A DNA stretch of 42,259 nucleotides from JAHLMP01 sp964608845 (GTDB lineage: Archaea > Aenigmatarchaeota > Aenigmatarchaeia > GW2011-AR5 > JAHLMP01), in the NCBI GenBank assembly GCA_964608845.1, contig CAZSPP010000014.1, positions 1 through 42,259 of the forward strand, given 5' to 3'. Position numbers and translations under genes: made by a program. Every line of letters begins with the position of its first letter. The first letter of the stretch is position 1. The notes beneath the pieces are model-generated. The model was not told the DNA's origin, did not search any database, and was given only the letters and a program-made list of their open reading frames with translations. Positions 15,969 to 24,404 of the stretch are shown piece by piece.

Positions 15969-16985
15969 TTAATAAGGTGTTGCTAGGCTTTCATCATCTT
16001 TATACATTTTTTCATTTATTTTCATTTCCCGTGTTATTAAAGGTTTCGGCTCCTTTACCGCTTCAATTCTATATAAGCTTGAGGAATACCAATTAAAATC
16101 TGTTTTTGTTTTTAGTAAATTAAATATAGGAAGTTTTTCTTGAAACCTAAAGAAATTGTCTTCAGTATCAGGATAAATATTAAACTTCTTTTTTATATCA
16201 GTTATCACAAAACCCATTTCATAAATCATTTTTTGTATTTTATACCATTTTTTTCTCGAAGCTTCAGCTTGGGTTATTCCAAAATAACCAGAAGATCCAA
16301 CTCCTTTTAAAGAGGATACGCATCTTGAAAAAAATAGTTTTAATCCATCTATTGTTTCTACAGGATCTGTGACAAAAACATCAAATTTTCTTCTTAAAAA
16401 TTTTGGCAAATTTTTTTGTGCATCATATATCATAGCTTTTACATTTAATTTATATTTTTTTGCTATTTTGTTTATGAATTCAACTATCCTTTCATCAATT
16501 TCAGCCACAAAAATAAATTTAGGAAATTTTGTTAAAGAGCATGCTATACTAAATAAATCATCATCACCCAAGACAAAAATTTTTCCATAGATATCTCCAC
16601 ACTCATAAATAAATTCAATCCTTTTTATTACACCTTCCGGATCTATAAATCCCTGATCATATTTCTCTATAGCTTCTGGTCTTTTTTCACATATTTTTGA
16701 ATAAGTTTTCAATATCTTTCTAAAAAAATCAGAAACAATAAATCCAGTTCCATTACAATATTTACATTTTGTTTCAATAAACTTTACATTTTTTGCGATT
16801 TTTTTTCCTCTGCCCGTGAGCTCTAGAAAGCCATTCTCCATCCTAATAATTTTTTTATTTCTAAGATTTTGGATAATATCTAGAAATTCTTTTAGTGAAG
16901 AGTCTTGATAGTAAATTAATTCATAGACACTCTTCTTTCCGCTACTTAAAGCACTTAATATTTGTTTTTCTATCCTTTCTTTCAT
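15969..16985 (-). CDS. bpsA: Branched-chain polyamine synthase (N4-bis(aminopropyl)spermidine synthase)
   Basis: 338 residues. An N-terminal winged helix (about 1-65) is followed by a small Cys motif CKYCNGTG and a Rossmann aminopropyltransferase domain with the BpsA signatures GDDDLFSIA, AEIDERIVEFI and TDPVETIDGLKLF. The enzyme adds aminopropyl groups from decarboxylated SAM to spermidine to make quaternary branched polyamines, a trait of thermophiles that helps stabilise nucleic acids at high temperature. It is 3 nt downstream of speD, which makes its co-substrate, so the pair is an operon. Confidence 0.9.
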   Translation of the reverse strand: MKERIEKQILSALSSGKKSVYELIYYQDSSLKEFLDIIQNLRNKKIIRMENGFLELTGRGKKIAKNVKFIETKCKYCNGTGFIVSDFFRKILKTYSKICEKRPEAIEKYDQGFIDPEGVIKRIEFIYECGDIYGKIFVLGDDDLFSIACSLTKFPKFIFVAEIDERIVEFINKIAKKYKLNVKAMIYDAQKNLPKFLRRKFDVFVTDPVETIDGLKLFFSRCVSSLKGVGSSGYFGITQAEASRKKWYKIQKMIYEMGFVITDIKKKFNIYPDTEDNFFRFQEKLPIFNLLKTKTDFNWYSSSLYRIEAVKEPKPLITREMKINEKMYKDDESLATPY

Positions 16986-16988
16986 TTA

Positions 16989-17354
16989 CTAACCTCTGTC
17001 TAAAATAACCTTTCTATGATACTTAGGTTCTAATCTCTTAATAAAAACTTTAAAAGCGCTCTCAACTTTTTTTAAATCACCGCATGTAAATATATCAAGA
17101 TTAACTAACCCTAATTCTGGCCAGGTATGAATAGAGATATGACTTTCAGAAATTAATACAACCCCAGTTACTCCATGTGGCTTGAATTGCTTGTAAAAAC
17201 TCTTTATCTTCTTTATTCCTGAAATAGCAATAGCTTCCTCTACAATTTTTTCCAAATCTTGTTTTTTTGCTATCTTGCTCTCTTTTACTCCATAAAGATC
17301 TGCTATAATATGTCTTCCAACTATTTTTGAATTTGATAATAATTTCTTCTCCAT
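16989..17354 (-). CDS. speD: S-adenosylmethionine decarboxylase proenzyme
   Basis: About 121 residues of the class 1B pyruvoyl enzyme. The self-cleavage site is in ISESHISIHTWPE, where the Ser after the Glu becomes the pyruvoyl group. VGRHIIADLYG near the start and NLDIFTCGD, carrying the active-site Cys, are conserved. It supplies decarboxylated SAM to BpsA. ATG 17354 is preferred, with GTGATG upstream; starts at 17363 (GTG) and 17360 are alternatives. Confidence 0.95.
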   Translation of the reverse strand: MEKKLLSNSKIVGRHIIADLYGVKESKIAKKQDLEKIVEEAIAISGIKKIKSFYKQFKPHGVTGVVLISESHISIHTWPELGLVNLDIFTCGDLKKVESAFKVFIKRLEPKYHRKVILDRG

Positions 17355-17446
17355 TTTCATCACTTTCTTTCATAACATCCACCACATGGATAGTAAAATA
17401 ATATTAATATTGTTACAGCCCAATTTAAAATTTTTGGTAAATTTTT

Positions 17447-19096
17447 CTATCTATGAGCAAATATTGCTCTTATTTTTTCTCCAATTTCTTCTATTCTAAC
17501 AAAACCAAATCTCTCAAATTGTATTATTTCCCCTTTTTTTAGATCTTTCAGATTTAGTTCTCCATAACCACTTACAATTTTTTCTGGAGTAATAATATCG
17601 ACATCAATCTTAAATTCATCAGGAACCCATTGAATTATTTGAACCTTTTTATTTTCGTTTTTAATTAAAAAACATTCTTTTTCTAAAATTACATTACCTA
17701 AATCCTTTAATCTTATTTCCTTTCCTTTAAATTTTTCAAAATCTTCTGAATCAATCCATAAATATTCGCTAACTTTAATTTCCCTATATCCTTTTTCAAT
17801 AGATGGATGTAATCTAACTTTTTTAATTTCTGGTTTTATTCCTTTTACTTTTATTTTTACAGGATCTTTTACAAAGAAATATCTATTCGCAATAGGATCA
17901 ATAAATTTTTTGTTGTATGCTTCTAAATTCTCTTTTGCTATTTTTGCATCGCTTGATTTTAATCCAATATCTAAAATCAATTTTCTTATTGCTTCTGGTG
18001 AAAATCCCCTTCTTCTTAATGCGCGTAATGTTCCAAGTCTTACATCGTCCCAATCAGAGAATTCTTTATTTTTTATTCCAGCTCTTATTTTACTTTTACT
18101 TAACACAACATCACTTATAAAAAGCCTTCCTAAGAGAAAAACCTTCGGATATTTCCATCCTAAATGATTATAAATATATTCTTGTTTTACTGCATTTGTT
18201 GCATGTTCTTGTCCTCTTAATATGTGTGTTATTTCAAGATAATGATCATCAACAGCAGAAGCAAAATTGTATAATGGCCATATCTTTGCTTTTGTTATTG
18301 GGTGATTTGGAGAATCAACAATTCTTAAAGCAGGAAAATCTCTTACAGCAAAATTTTTATGTTTCAAATCAGTTTTTATTCTTAAAACAGCTTCTCCTTC
18401 CTTATAAGTTTCTTTCATCTTTTCCCATCTTTCCATATTTTCTTTTGGTGAAAGATTTCTACATTCGCATGCTTCGCCTTTATTTCTTAATTCTTTCCAT
18501 TTTTCTGGTTCACACGTACAAACATAAGCCCCTTCTAACTTAATCAATTCCTCAGCAACATTATAGTATATTTCAAGCCTTTTTGATTGGTAATATATTT
18601 CATCTATCTTTATCCCAAGCCATTCCAAATCTTCAATAATCCAATCATAAAATCTTTTTTCAGGAACTTTGATTTTTGGATCAGTATCATCAAATCTTAA
18701 GATAAATTTTCCATTATAAAGCTTAGCATACTCATCACAAAGTATAGCTGGTCTCGCATTTCCTAAGGTTAGTGCACCATCAGGATTTGGTGCAAATCTT
18801 ACAACAACTTTTTCACCAACTTTAGCAATTTCTTTAAGTCCTTTTCTTTCTTCTTTTCTCTCTTCAACGATACCAAACCTTTCAAATTTTTTTCTTTGCT
18901 CCTCAATAGAAAGAGAATTTATTTCATTTACAACACTTTCAATAATTTCTTTCAATTCTTCTCTTTTTTCCAATAAATCTTTATTTTCTGCAATTATCTT
19001 ATTTAAAATTGGTTCTACTCTCGCTTTTCCTTCATGATTTATTGCATTCTTTAATGCATAAAATTCTATTTTTTCTTTTATTTCTTCATTTATCAT
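17447..19096 (-). CDS. gltX: Glutamyl-tRNA synthetase, archaeal type
   Basis: 549 residues. An N-terminal helical extension (about 1-95) is followed by the class I catalytic domain. The HIGH motif reads LTLGNAR in RFAPNPDGALTLGNAR, with Thr in place of the first His; as I recall, a TLG variant also occurs in other archaeal GluRS. The KMSKS motif is VLSKSKI. A C-terminal beta-barrel anticodon domain (about 390 onward) is the archaeal/eukaryotic kind. In archaea this enzyme makes Glu-tRNA-Glu, with Gln-tRNA formed by GatDE. tRNA-Gln is nearby but no amidotransferase is in the window. Confidence 0.95.
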   Translation of the reverse strand: MINEEIKEKIEFYALKNAINHEGKARVEPILNKIIAENKDLLEKREELKEIIESVVNEINSLSIEEQRKKFERFGIVEERKEERKGLKEIAKVGEKVVVRFAPNPDGALTLGNARPAILCDEYAKLYNGKFILRFDDTDPKIKVPEKRFYDWIIEDLEWLGIKIDEIYYQSKRLEIYYNVAEELIKLEGAYVCTCEPEKWKELRNKGEACECRNLSPKENMERWEKMKETYKEGEAVLRIKTDLKHKNFAVRDFPALRIVDSPNHPITKAKIWPLYNFASAVDDHYLEITHILRGQEHATNAVKQEYIYNHLGWKYPKVFLLGRLFISDVVLSKSKIRAGIKNKEFSDWDDVRLGTLRALRRRGFSPEAIRKLILDIGLKSSDAKIAKENLEAYNKKFIDPIANRYFFVKDPVKIKVKGIKPEIKKVRLHPSIEKGYREIKVSEYLWIDSEDFEKFKGKEIRLKDLGNVILEKECFLIKNENKKVQIIQWVPDEFKIDVDIITPEKIVSGYGELNLKDLKKGEIIQFERFGFVRIEEIGEKIRAIFAHR

Positions 19097-19190
19097 ACTT
19101 TATCTTTTATCAAAAAATTATAAAAGTAAAAAATCGAAAAACAAAACTATTTAAATATTGTTTGGTAATAAACTAATAAGGTGCTTTAAG

Positions 19191-19670
19191 ATGCCAGGAG
19201 AATTAGGAATATTCGAAACATTGGTAAGAAATCTTAATGCGATGGGATTTTATGGATTTGTATTGCCATGGCTTCTAGTATTTGCTTTAGTTTATGGGCT
19301 TTTGAGCATAGTTTCAGATAAAACAAAAATGGACAGAAGGGTTAATGGATTAATAGCGTTAGCAATCGCATTTTTTGTAACAGCATATTCTAACATAGGT
19401 ACAGTATTTATCGGACTTTTTGGCGGAGCATCAATAATTTTTGCAGCAGCTTTAGTTATTGTTCTATTTCTAGCAATGTTCGGTATTTCACCAGATGCTA
19501 CAAAGATTGAATGGATCTTAGGAGTTATAATTTTAGGAGTAATACTTTTATTTGTTGTAGGTGGTTCAGTAATATCTGGGCTAAGACTTAGCAATGATGT
19601 AATAGCACTTCTATTCATGGTATTTGTAATAGTCATAGTAATAGCTTTTGTAACAAAAGAAAAGAAATAA
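19191..19670 (+). CDS. Polytopic membrane protein, unknown
   Basis: About 159 residues from ATG 19191, which has AAGGTGC upstream; the frame extends to 19158 but without a ribosome site. Five hydrophobic segments are predicted (about 20-40, 55-73, 78-104, 112-130, 138-156), with a conserved-looking start MPGELGIFETLVRNLNAMGF. There is no transporter signature. It lies upstream of the RNase J-like gene. Confidence 0.65.
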   Translation: MPGELGIFETLVRNLNAMGFYGFVLPWLLVFALVYGLLSIVSDKTKMDRRVNGLIALAIAFFVTAYSNIGTVFIGLFGGASIIFAAALVIVLFLAMFGISPDATKIEWILGVIILGVILLFVVGGSVISGLRLSNDVIALLFMVFVIVIVIAFVTKEKK

Positions 19671-19731
19671 TAATTAAAATTTCATCATTAAAATTAAATT
19701 TATTTTTTATTTCTTTATTCAAATTAATTTT

Positions 19732-21156
19732 ATGGTTTCTTTAACATTTTATGGAGGAGTGAATGAAATAGGAGGAAATAAAATTTTAGTTAAGGATAAA
19801 GATACAAAAATATTCTTGGACTTTGGATTAAGCTTTTCAAAAAGATCAATGTTTTTTGAAGAATTTTTGAGACCGAGAACAGCAAATGGAATAGGAGATT
19901 TTATTGAAATGAATTTGTTACCAGATATAAAAGGAATTTATAGAGAAGATCTATTAAAACATTTTGGAAGAGAGTCAGAGAATAAAGAAATTCAAGCAGT
20001 TTTTCTATCTCATGCTCATGCAGATCATGCAAATTATATTAGTTTTTTGCATAAAGATATTCCAATATATTGCAGTAATATTTCTAAGCTTGTCTTAGAA
20101 GCTATTGAAGAGCAATCGCAAAGAGATATTGAAAACGAGATATTAAATTTTAAAGAAAGGCCTTTATTTAGAAAGGATTACAAAAAACCTCCCATAGAAA
20201 GAAAATTTGTAACATTTAATAGCGGAGATAAAATAAAGATAGATGGATTAGAAATAATTCCAATTCATGTTGACCACTCTTTACCAGGAGCTTGCGGATT
20301 TATTATATACACATCAGAAGGTGCTATAGCTTATACAGGAGATTTCAGAATGCATGGAACAAATTTTAATTATACAAAAGAATTCATAGAAAAAGCAAAA
20401 GAAGAAAAGCCAATAGCATTAATAATAGAAGGAACTAGAATAAAAGAAGAAAGAAAAAATCTTTCTAGCGAAAAAGAGGTTTATGAAAATGCTTTAAATG
20501 TTTCAAAAAAATGTAAGAATCTTCTAATAGTGGATTTCAACTTTAAAGATGTAGACAGATTTAAGACATTTTTCAAAATTGCAAAAGAGATTGGAAGGAA
20601 TATGGTTATATCATTTAGACATGTTTGCTTTCTTGAGAAATATAAAGAAGAGAAATCTTTAGAAATTCCGAATATAGAGGAAAACATAATGATTCTTAAG
20701 CCAAAACTTGGAACAGGAACTTATAGCGAAGAAGATTATTTAAATTACAACTTCATTAAAAAAAGATTAAATTATGACAATATAATCACAGCAGAAGAAA
20801 TAAGAGAGAAACAAGAAAAATACATGATTGTTTTAAACTTCTATTACTTTACAACTTTAATAGATTTAAAACCGAAAAAAGAAAGCATTTATATCCATTC
20901 ACTTTCAGAAGCTTTTAATGAGGAGATGGAAATAAGTGAAAAGAGAATGGATAACTGGTTAAACCATTTTGGTCTTAAAAAATATCAGATACATTGCTCT
21001 GGTCATGCTGATCTGAATGATATACTATATACAATAAACGAAATATCTCCAAAAATGGTTTTTCCAATTCACACAGAAGATCAAGATTCTTTTGAAAAGC
21101 TAAAAATAAATTCTAAAATATGCAAAATAAAAGAAGGCTTAGAGTATAAATTATAA
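19732..21156 (+). CDS. RNase J-like metallo-beta-lactamase nuclease
   Basis: 474 residues. The start VSLTFYGGVNEIGGNKILV and the metal-binding motif SHAHADHANY (HxHxDH) are diagnostic of the beta-CASP MBL family. GDFR supplies the bridging Asp, and IHVDHSLPGACGF and IHCSGHA carry further ligands. The beta-CASP insertion lies at about 215-390. Archaeal RNase J homologues act as 5'-3' exoribonucleases in RNA decay and tRNA/rRNA processing. The C-terminal oligomerisation domain of bacterial RNase J is absent. Confidence 0.88.
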   Translation: MVSLTFYGGVNEIGGNKILVKDKDTKIFLDFGLSFSKRSMFFEEFLRPRTANGIGDFIEMNLLPDIKGIYREDLLKHFGRESENKEIQAVFLSHAHADHANYISFLHKDIPIYCSNISKLVLEAIEEQSQRDIENEILNFKERPLFRKDYKKPPIERKFVTFNSGDKIKIDGLEIIPIHVDHSLPGACGFIIYTSEGAIAYTGDFRMHGTNFNYTKEFIEKAKEEKPIALIIEGTRIKEERKNLSSEKEVYENALNVSKKCKNLLIVDFNFKDVDRFKTFFKIAKEIGRNMVISFRHVCFLEKYKEEKSLEIPNIEENIMILKPKLGTGTYSEEDYLNYNFIKKRLNYDNIITAEEIREKQEKYMIVLNFYYFTTLIDLKPKKESIYIHSLSEAFNEEMEISEKRMDNWLNHFGLKKYQIHCSGHADLNDILYTINEISPKMVFPIHTEDQDSFEKLKINSKICKIKEGLEYKL

Positions 21157-21189
21157 AAATAAGAAGAAAAATCAAAACCAAAAAATTTT

Positions 21190-21465
21190 CTATTCTTTAC
21201 TAAAGAGAACAAGACCTCCTGAAATAATGGATATTATTCCTGTTATAAATCGCAATATTGCATAAATCCAGAGAAAATTCATAATTGTTGTAAGAGTAGC
21301 TAAACTACCACTCAAACCACCACCCATCGCTCCAGCTAAGCCAGCCGCTGCACTTAAAGCACTACTTGCTATCATCAATGTATAAATTAGTATCGCTGCT
21401 TCTAAAACAAACACAACCCCTATCAGAAGAAGGCTAATTCCTACAAGCTTTTCTAAATTTACCAT
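21190..21465 (-). CDS. Small two-helix membrane protein
   Basis: 91 residues with two or three hydrophobic segments (about 5-30, 55-75 and possibly 75-88) separated by an Ala/Gly-rich stretch (SALSAAAGLAGAMGGGLSGS). No function is evident. It converges on the RNase J-like gene and lies beyond tRNA-Thr. Confidence 0.55.
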   Translation of the reverse strand: MVNLEKLVGISLLLIGVVFVLEAAILIYTLMIASSALSAAAGLAGAMGGGLSGSLATLTTIMNFLWIYAILRFITGIISIISGGLVLFSKE

Positions 21466-21514
21466 AAATTCATATTATTTTTTTGTCATATAAAGTTTTT
21501 ATCATATGTAGAAA

Positions 21515-21643
21515 AGCCTCGGGAGGGATTCGAACCCTCAACCTTCTGATATCTTTCTATCATCTGCTTTTTTCAAAGCATTCAAAATATCAGATACAAG
21601 TTTCGTCCTATTGACAGACGCTCTACCGTTGAGCTACCGAGGC
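21515..21643 (-). tRNA. tRNA-Thr(TGT) with two introns
   Basis: The acceptor GCCTCGG/CCGAGGC has discriminator T, as usual for archaeal tRNA-Thr. D-arm GCTC-AACGGTA-GAGC and T-arm GAGGG-TTCGAAT-CCCTC are intact. The anticodon loop CTTGTA...A gives TGT. One intron (21551-21594, 44 nt) is at 37/38. A second, 13 nt (21602-21614), sits inside the anticodon stem between positions 30 and 31. Removing it restores TCTGA, which pairs with TCAGA. Its ends fit a relaxed splicing motif: CGTC pairs with GACG (4 bp), with bulges TG^T and AA^A. Confidence 0.88.
21602..21614 (-). other. Putative 13-nt intron in the tRNA-Thr anticodon stem
   Basis: It separates TCTG (27-30) from A31. The exon's CGTC pairs with GACG in the intron, with 3-nt bulges on each side and a 6-nt loop. 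Without removal the stem has a T-T mismatch and the anticodon cannot be positioned. Confidence 0.7.
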
Positions 21644-21684
21644 ATTTTTATATAAAAAACAAAATATGTGAAAAAATTAAAATG

Positions 21685-21999
21685 TTAGGTTTCGTACTTT
21701 ATGAGCGCTTCTTTTTCACATATTTCTTCGGTGTTCAAATCCTTTTCTGTAATACCCCTATAAGCTGTTTCAATAAGTGTGTTTAAGGTAGAATTTTGAT
21801 AATTTTCTGATTTGGCTTTTATACAAGCACAAGATATTACATCAATAATTGCGTTATAATGAGAAATTTCATTGTCTAAATTCCAACAAGCTTTGCAAGA
21901 GCCAATTTCATAACATCTTTTACCAAAGAAATAACCAACAATAAATAAAACAATAATTATTAATACAAAAGCCAAAAAACTTTTCATAAAAAAATTCAT
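21685..21999 (-). CDS. Membrane-anchored Cys-containing protein, unknown
   Basis: About 104 residues from ATG 21999, preceded by GGTGAAATT. The frame extends to 22086 but overlaps S9. An N-terminal membrane helix (about 5-24) precedes a small extracellular part with Cys pairs (KRCYEIGSCKACWNL, ISCACIKAK, EEICEK). It sits directly after the S9 gene where other archaea often have rpoN and rpoK, so it rides on the ribosomal operon. Confidence 0.6.
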   Translation of the reverse strand: MNFFMKSFLAFVLIIIVLFIVGYFFGKRCYEIGSCKACWNLDNEISHYNAIIDVISCACIKAKSENYQNSTLNTLIETAYRGITEKDLNTEEICEKEALIKYET

Positions 22000-22003
22000 A
22001 ATT

Positions 22004-22411
22004 TCACCTTTTGCTCTGTTGTTTCTTTCTTCTTGGTCCGGCACTAGATCTACTTGGTTTATGAGGCTCTGTTCTTCTAGGATCACTTACTAATAGTCTT
22101 CTATCATATTCCATAAAAATATTTCTCAATTTTCTATCAAACTTTGCTAATGCTCTGCATATAGCAACTCTTATTGCATCTGCTTGTCCAAATACTCCCC
22201 CACCTTTTACATTAACATCTATATCAACATTTTTTACAACATTTCCAGCTAATATTAAAGGTTCTTCTATTCTTAATTTGGCATATTCAGGCTCAAATAA
22301 CTCTAAAGGTTTATCATTTATTCTAATTTTTCCTTTTCCGGGCCTTAAAGTAGCTCTTGCAACAGCTCTTTTTCTTTTTCCAACACAATGTATAATTTCT
22401 TTTTTCGCCAT
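22004..22411 (-). CDS. rps9: Ribosomal protein uS9
   Basis: 135 residues from ATG 22411 (GGAAGGATT upstream), starting MAKKEIIHCVGKRKRAVARA, the uS9 signature. The Arg/Lys-rich C-terminus contacts the P-site tRNA in the 30S. The L13 stop is 1 nt upstream, the usual L13-S9 pairing. Confidence 0.97.
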   Translation of the reverse strand: MAKKEIIHCVGKRKRAVARATLRPGKGKIRINDKPLELFEPEYAKLRIEEPLILAGNVVKNVDIDVNVKGGGVFGQADAIRVAICRALAKFDRKLRNIFMEYDRRLLVSDPRRTEPHKPSRSSAGPRRKKQQSKR

Positions 22412-22412
22412 T

Positions 22413-22817
22413 TTAATCCTTCCATCCACCAATTCTTTTAGATAATTCTAATAAGGTAATATATTTACACCTCTTTTCTTCTTTCATTGTTTTTGCTTCT
22501 TTTCCTTTTAAATTTTCTGGCACGCCAATATAAACCTTAAGTCTTTTTAAAGCATTTCTTCCTCTTGCTGTTTTATAAGGAAGCATACCTCTTATAACCC
22601 TTCTTAAAATTCTATGTGGTTGCCTAGGATAAAAAGGCCCATGATGAGGAGAACCTCTATTTATTTTTTCAAGATATTTTTCTAAAATGACTTTTGGATC
22701 TCCTGTTATGATAGCCTTTTCTGCATTTATTATTTCTATATTTTCACCTTCTAAAAGCTTTTTTGCTACGAAAGAAGCTAATCTTCCAACAACAGCATGC
22801 TCAGCATCTATTATCAT
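22413..22817 (-). CDS. rpl13: Ribosomal protein uL13
   Basis: 134 residues. The start MIIDAEHAVVGRLASFVAK and the stretch HGPFYPRQPHRILRRVIRGMLP are diagnostic of archaeal uL13, a 23S rRNA-binding protein of the large subunit. It is closely spaced between L18e (4 nt) and S9 (1 nt). Confidence 0.97.
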   Translation of the reverse strand: MIIDAEHAVVGRLASFVAKKLLEGENIEIINAEKAIITGDPKVILEKYLEKINRGSPHHGPFYPRQPHRILRRVIRGMLPYKTARGRNALKRLKVYIGVPENLKGKEAKTMKEEKRCKYITLLELSKRIGGWKD

Positions 22818-22821
22818 TTTT

Positions 22822-23100
22822 TCACCTTATTATCTTGATACCTTTTGGAATAGATTTTAGATCCTTTATTTTTAAAGCGTTTCCACCTGCCTTAATTATT
22901 TTTTCTTTAGCTGATTTTGAAAAACCTAAGGCATAAACATTAATTTTTTTAGTTATTTCTCCATCACCCAAGACCTTCCCATAAACAATTACATTATCAC
23001 CATCATTACACAACTTTTCTAGCTTATAAACATTAACCTCTGCTTTTTTCTTTTGTTTTATCTTTTCCAAAAATTTTCTAACTTCTTTTTCCATATCCAT
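22822..23100 (-). CDS. rpl18e: Ribosomal protein eL18 (L18e), short form
   Basis: 92 residues. AEVNVYKLEKLCNDGDNVIVYGKVLGDGEI and the tail LKSIPKGIKII match the eL18 core, but about 25 N-terminal residues of the usual ~120-residue archaeal protein are missing. No in-frame start further upstream restores them, so this looks like genuine reduction. A TATA-like box about 40 nt upstream suggests it can be transcribed apart from the genes before the tRNA. Confidence 0.9.
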   Translation of the reverse strand: MDMEKEVRKFLEKIKQKKKAEVNVYKLEKLCNDGDNVIVYGKVLGDGEITKKINVYALGFSKSAKEKIIKAGGNALKIKDLKSIPKGIKIIR

Positions 23101-23240
23101 AAATTTTAAAGGGAAAAATTTAAAAAGTGAAACTTAAATTTTTATACATTCCCTAAATTTCTTCATTATTTTCACCTAAGTTCAAGGTATTTAATTTTTC
23201 AGAAAATTTTAGCTTGGAAAATATTATAAAAATCTAAAAA

Positions 23241-23371
23241 TGCAGGGGGTGGGATTTTCTTTACTATTCGAACCCACGAAGGCACTAAGCCACAGGATTT
23301 CTCATCTTAAAATCAAAACTTAAGTTGTATCAACTTAAGTCCTGCGCCTTTGACCGCTTGGCTACCCCTGC
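23241..23371 (-). tRNA. tRNA-Leu(TAA) with two introns, inside the ribosomal operon
   Basis: The acceptor GCAGGGG/CCCCTGC has discriminator A and a class II variable arm. The stem CAGGA/TCCTG and loop CTTAAG...A give TAA. The 37/38 intron (23299-23333, 35 nt) forms a BHB: CTTA pairs with TGAG, with bulges AG^T and AA^A. The T-stem GTGGG/CCCAC encloses 19 nt instead of 7 because of a 12-nt insertion (23255-23266). The gene lies between rpoD and rpl18e; a tRNA-Leu at this place is also known upstream of L18e-L13-S9 in haloarchaea. Confidence 0.92.
23255..23266 (-). other. Putative 12-nt T-loop intron of tRNA-Leu(TAA)
   Basis: It lies after TTCGAA and before T, with sequence TAGTAAAGAAAA. Loop bases TTC pair with intron GAA (3 bp, then a G-A mismatch), leaving the bulge AA^T beside the T-stem as in tRNA-Gln and tRNA-Ser. 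Confidence 0.72.
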
Positions 23372-23397
23372 GACTTAAGATTCTGCAATTAAAAAAT

Positions 23398-24009
23398 TTA
23401 GATATTAAAATTTTTTATTTTATCTTCAAGAACATTTAAGGCAATTTCCAATATTTCTCTCGCAGTAAGTCCAGAAACAGATTCTACTTCAAATAGAAAT
23501 TCTCCCTTCTTTTTTTCTTTCAAACTAACAAAAGCTGCTTGCCATTTTGCGTGTTCTTTTCCAAAACCAAGCCTTGCAATAGCTTTAAACTTTAGTTCCT
23601 GCCCTTTTAGTAATTCTACAATCGGAATTTCATTATATAGCGGTATTACTTCTTCATCATCTGATTTCAAGTCTTTAGATAATACAGTGTAATCAGAATC
23701 TTTTGTTAAATCCTTAGAATCAAATTCAAAAATAACTTCACATCTTGAGCATCCTTTCCCTTTACATTTACATTCGGATTTTAGGTTGTACATTTGAGGA
23801 TTAAAACGTAAAGGTATCAATCCTAATCTATGAGCTATAACTTCGTCAAACATACCAGAAGAATTTTTATAAAATTCAACATCATCAATAGCCATTGTTG
23901 GTATTTCACTAATCATAACTCTTCTTAATGCATGAGCTATTGCATTATTTCCTTCTGATAGCAAAAATTTTATTTTTGTTTCATTCTCATCTAATATTTC
24001 TATTTTCAT
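23398..24009 (-). CDS. rpoD: RNA polymerase subunit D (Rpo3)
   Basis: 203 residues, the alpha/Rpb3 homologue that nucleates polymerase assembly with subunit L. LLSEGNNAIAHALRRVMISEIPTMAID is the dimerisation motif. CKCKGKGCSRC (around residue 80) is the Rpb3-like zinc loop. The length is short, which fits absence of the extra Fe-S cluster domain found in many archaea. It sits in the standard S13-S4-S11-RpoD order, 2 nt after S11. Confidence 0.95.
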   Translation of the reverse strand: MKIEILDENETKIKFLLSEGNNAIAHALRRVMISEIPTMAIDDVEFYKNSSGMFDEVIAHRLGLIPLRFNPQMYNLKSECKCKGKGCSRCEVIFEFDSKDLTKDSDYTVLSKDLKSDDEEVIPLYNEIPIVELLKGQELKFKAIARLGFGKEHAKWQAAFVSLKEKKKGEFLFEVESVSGLTAREILEIALNVLEDKIKNFNI

Positions 24010-24011
24010 AC

Positions 24012-24404
24012 TTACACCCTTCTACCTCTTCTACCATGCTTTTTTCTGCAATGATCAGTTGGAATTGGAGTAACATCTTCAATTCTACCAATCTTTAACC
24101 CAGCTCTTGCAAGCGTTCTTATTGCAGGTTGTGCTCCTTCACCCGGTAATAAACTTTTATTTCCTCCCTGACCTCTAACTCTCACATGCACACCAGTTAT
24201 CCCTGCTGCTAATGCAAGCTCTGCTGCTTTTCTTGCTGCTCTCATTGCAGGATATGCCTTTCCTTTTAGCCTATCCTTATCAGTAAATTGACCCCCGCTA
24301 AACCTAGCTATTGTTTCGCTACCTGTTATATCTGTTATATGAACTATAGTATTGTTTATAGAAGAATAAATATTTGCTATTCCCCATCTTATTTTCTTAG
24401 GCAT
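24012..24404 (-). CDS. rps11: Ribosomal protein uS11
   Basis: 130 residues. KIRWGIANIYSSINNTIVHI, the RVRGQGGNKSLLPGEGAQPA region and the C-terminus IPTDHCRKKHGRRGRRV are typical of archaeal uS11, a 30S platform protein near the mRNA exit. Its start overlaps the end of S4 by 8 nt. Confidence 0.98.
   Translation of the reverse strand: MPKKIRWGIANIYSSINNTIVHITDITGSETIARFSGGQFTDKDRLKGKAYPAMRAARKAAELALAAGITGVHVRVRGQGGNKSLLPGEGAQPAIRTLARAGLKIGRIEDVTPIPTDHCRKKHGRRGRRV

Noticed and set aside
17146..17385. Second minus-strand frame over speD
   Set aside because: Overlaps the conserved SpeD frame with no coding signature of its own.
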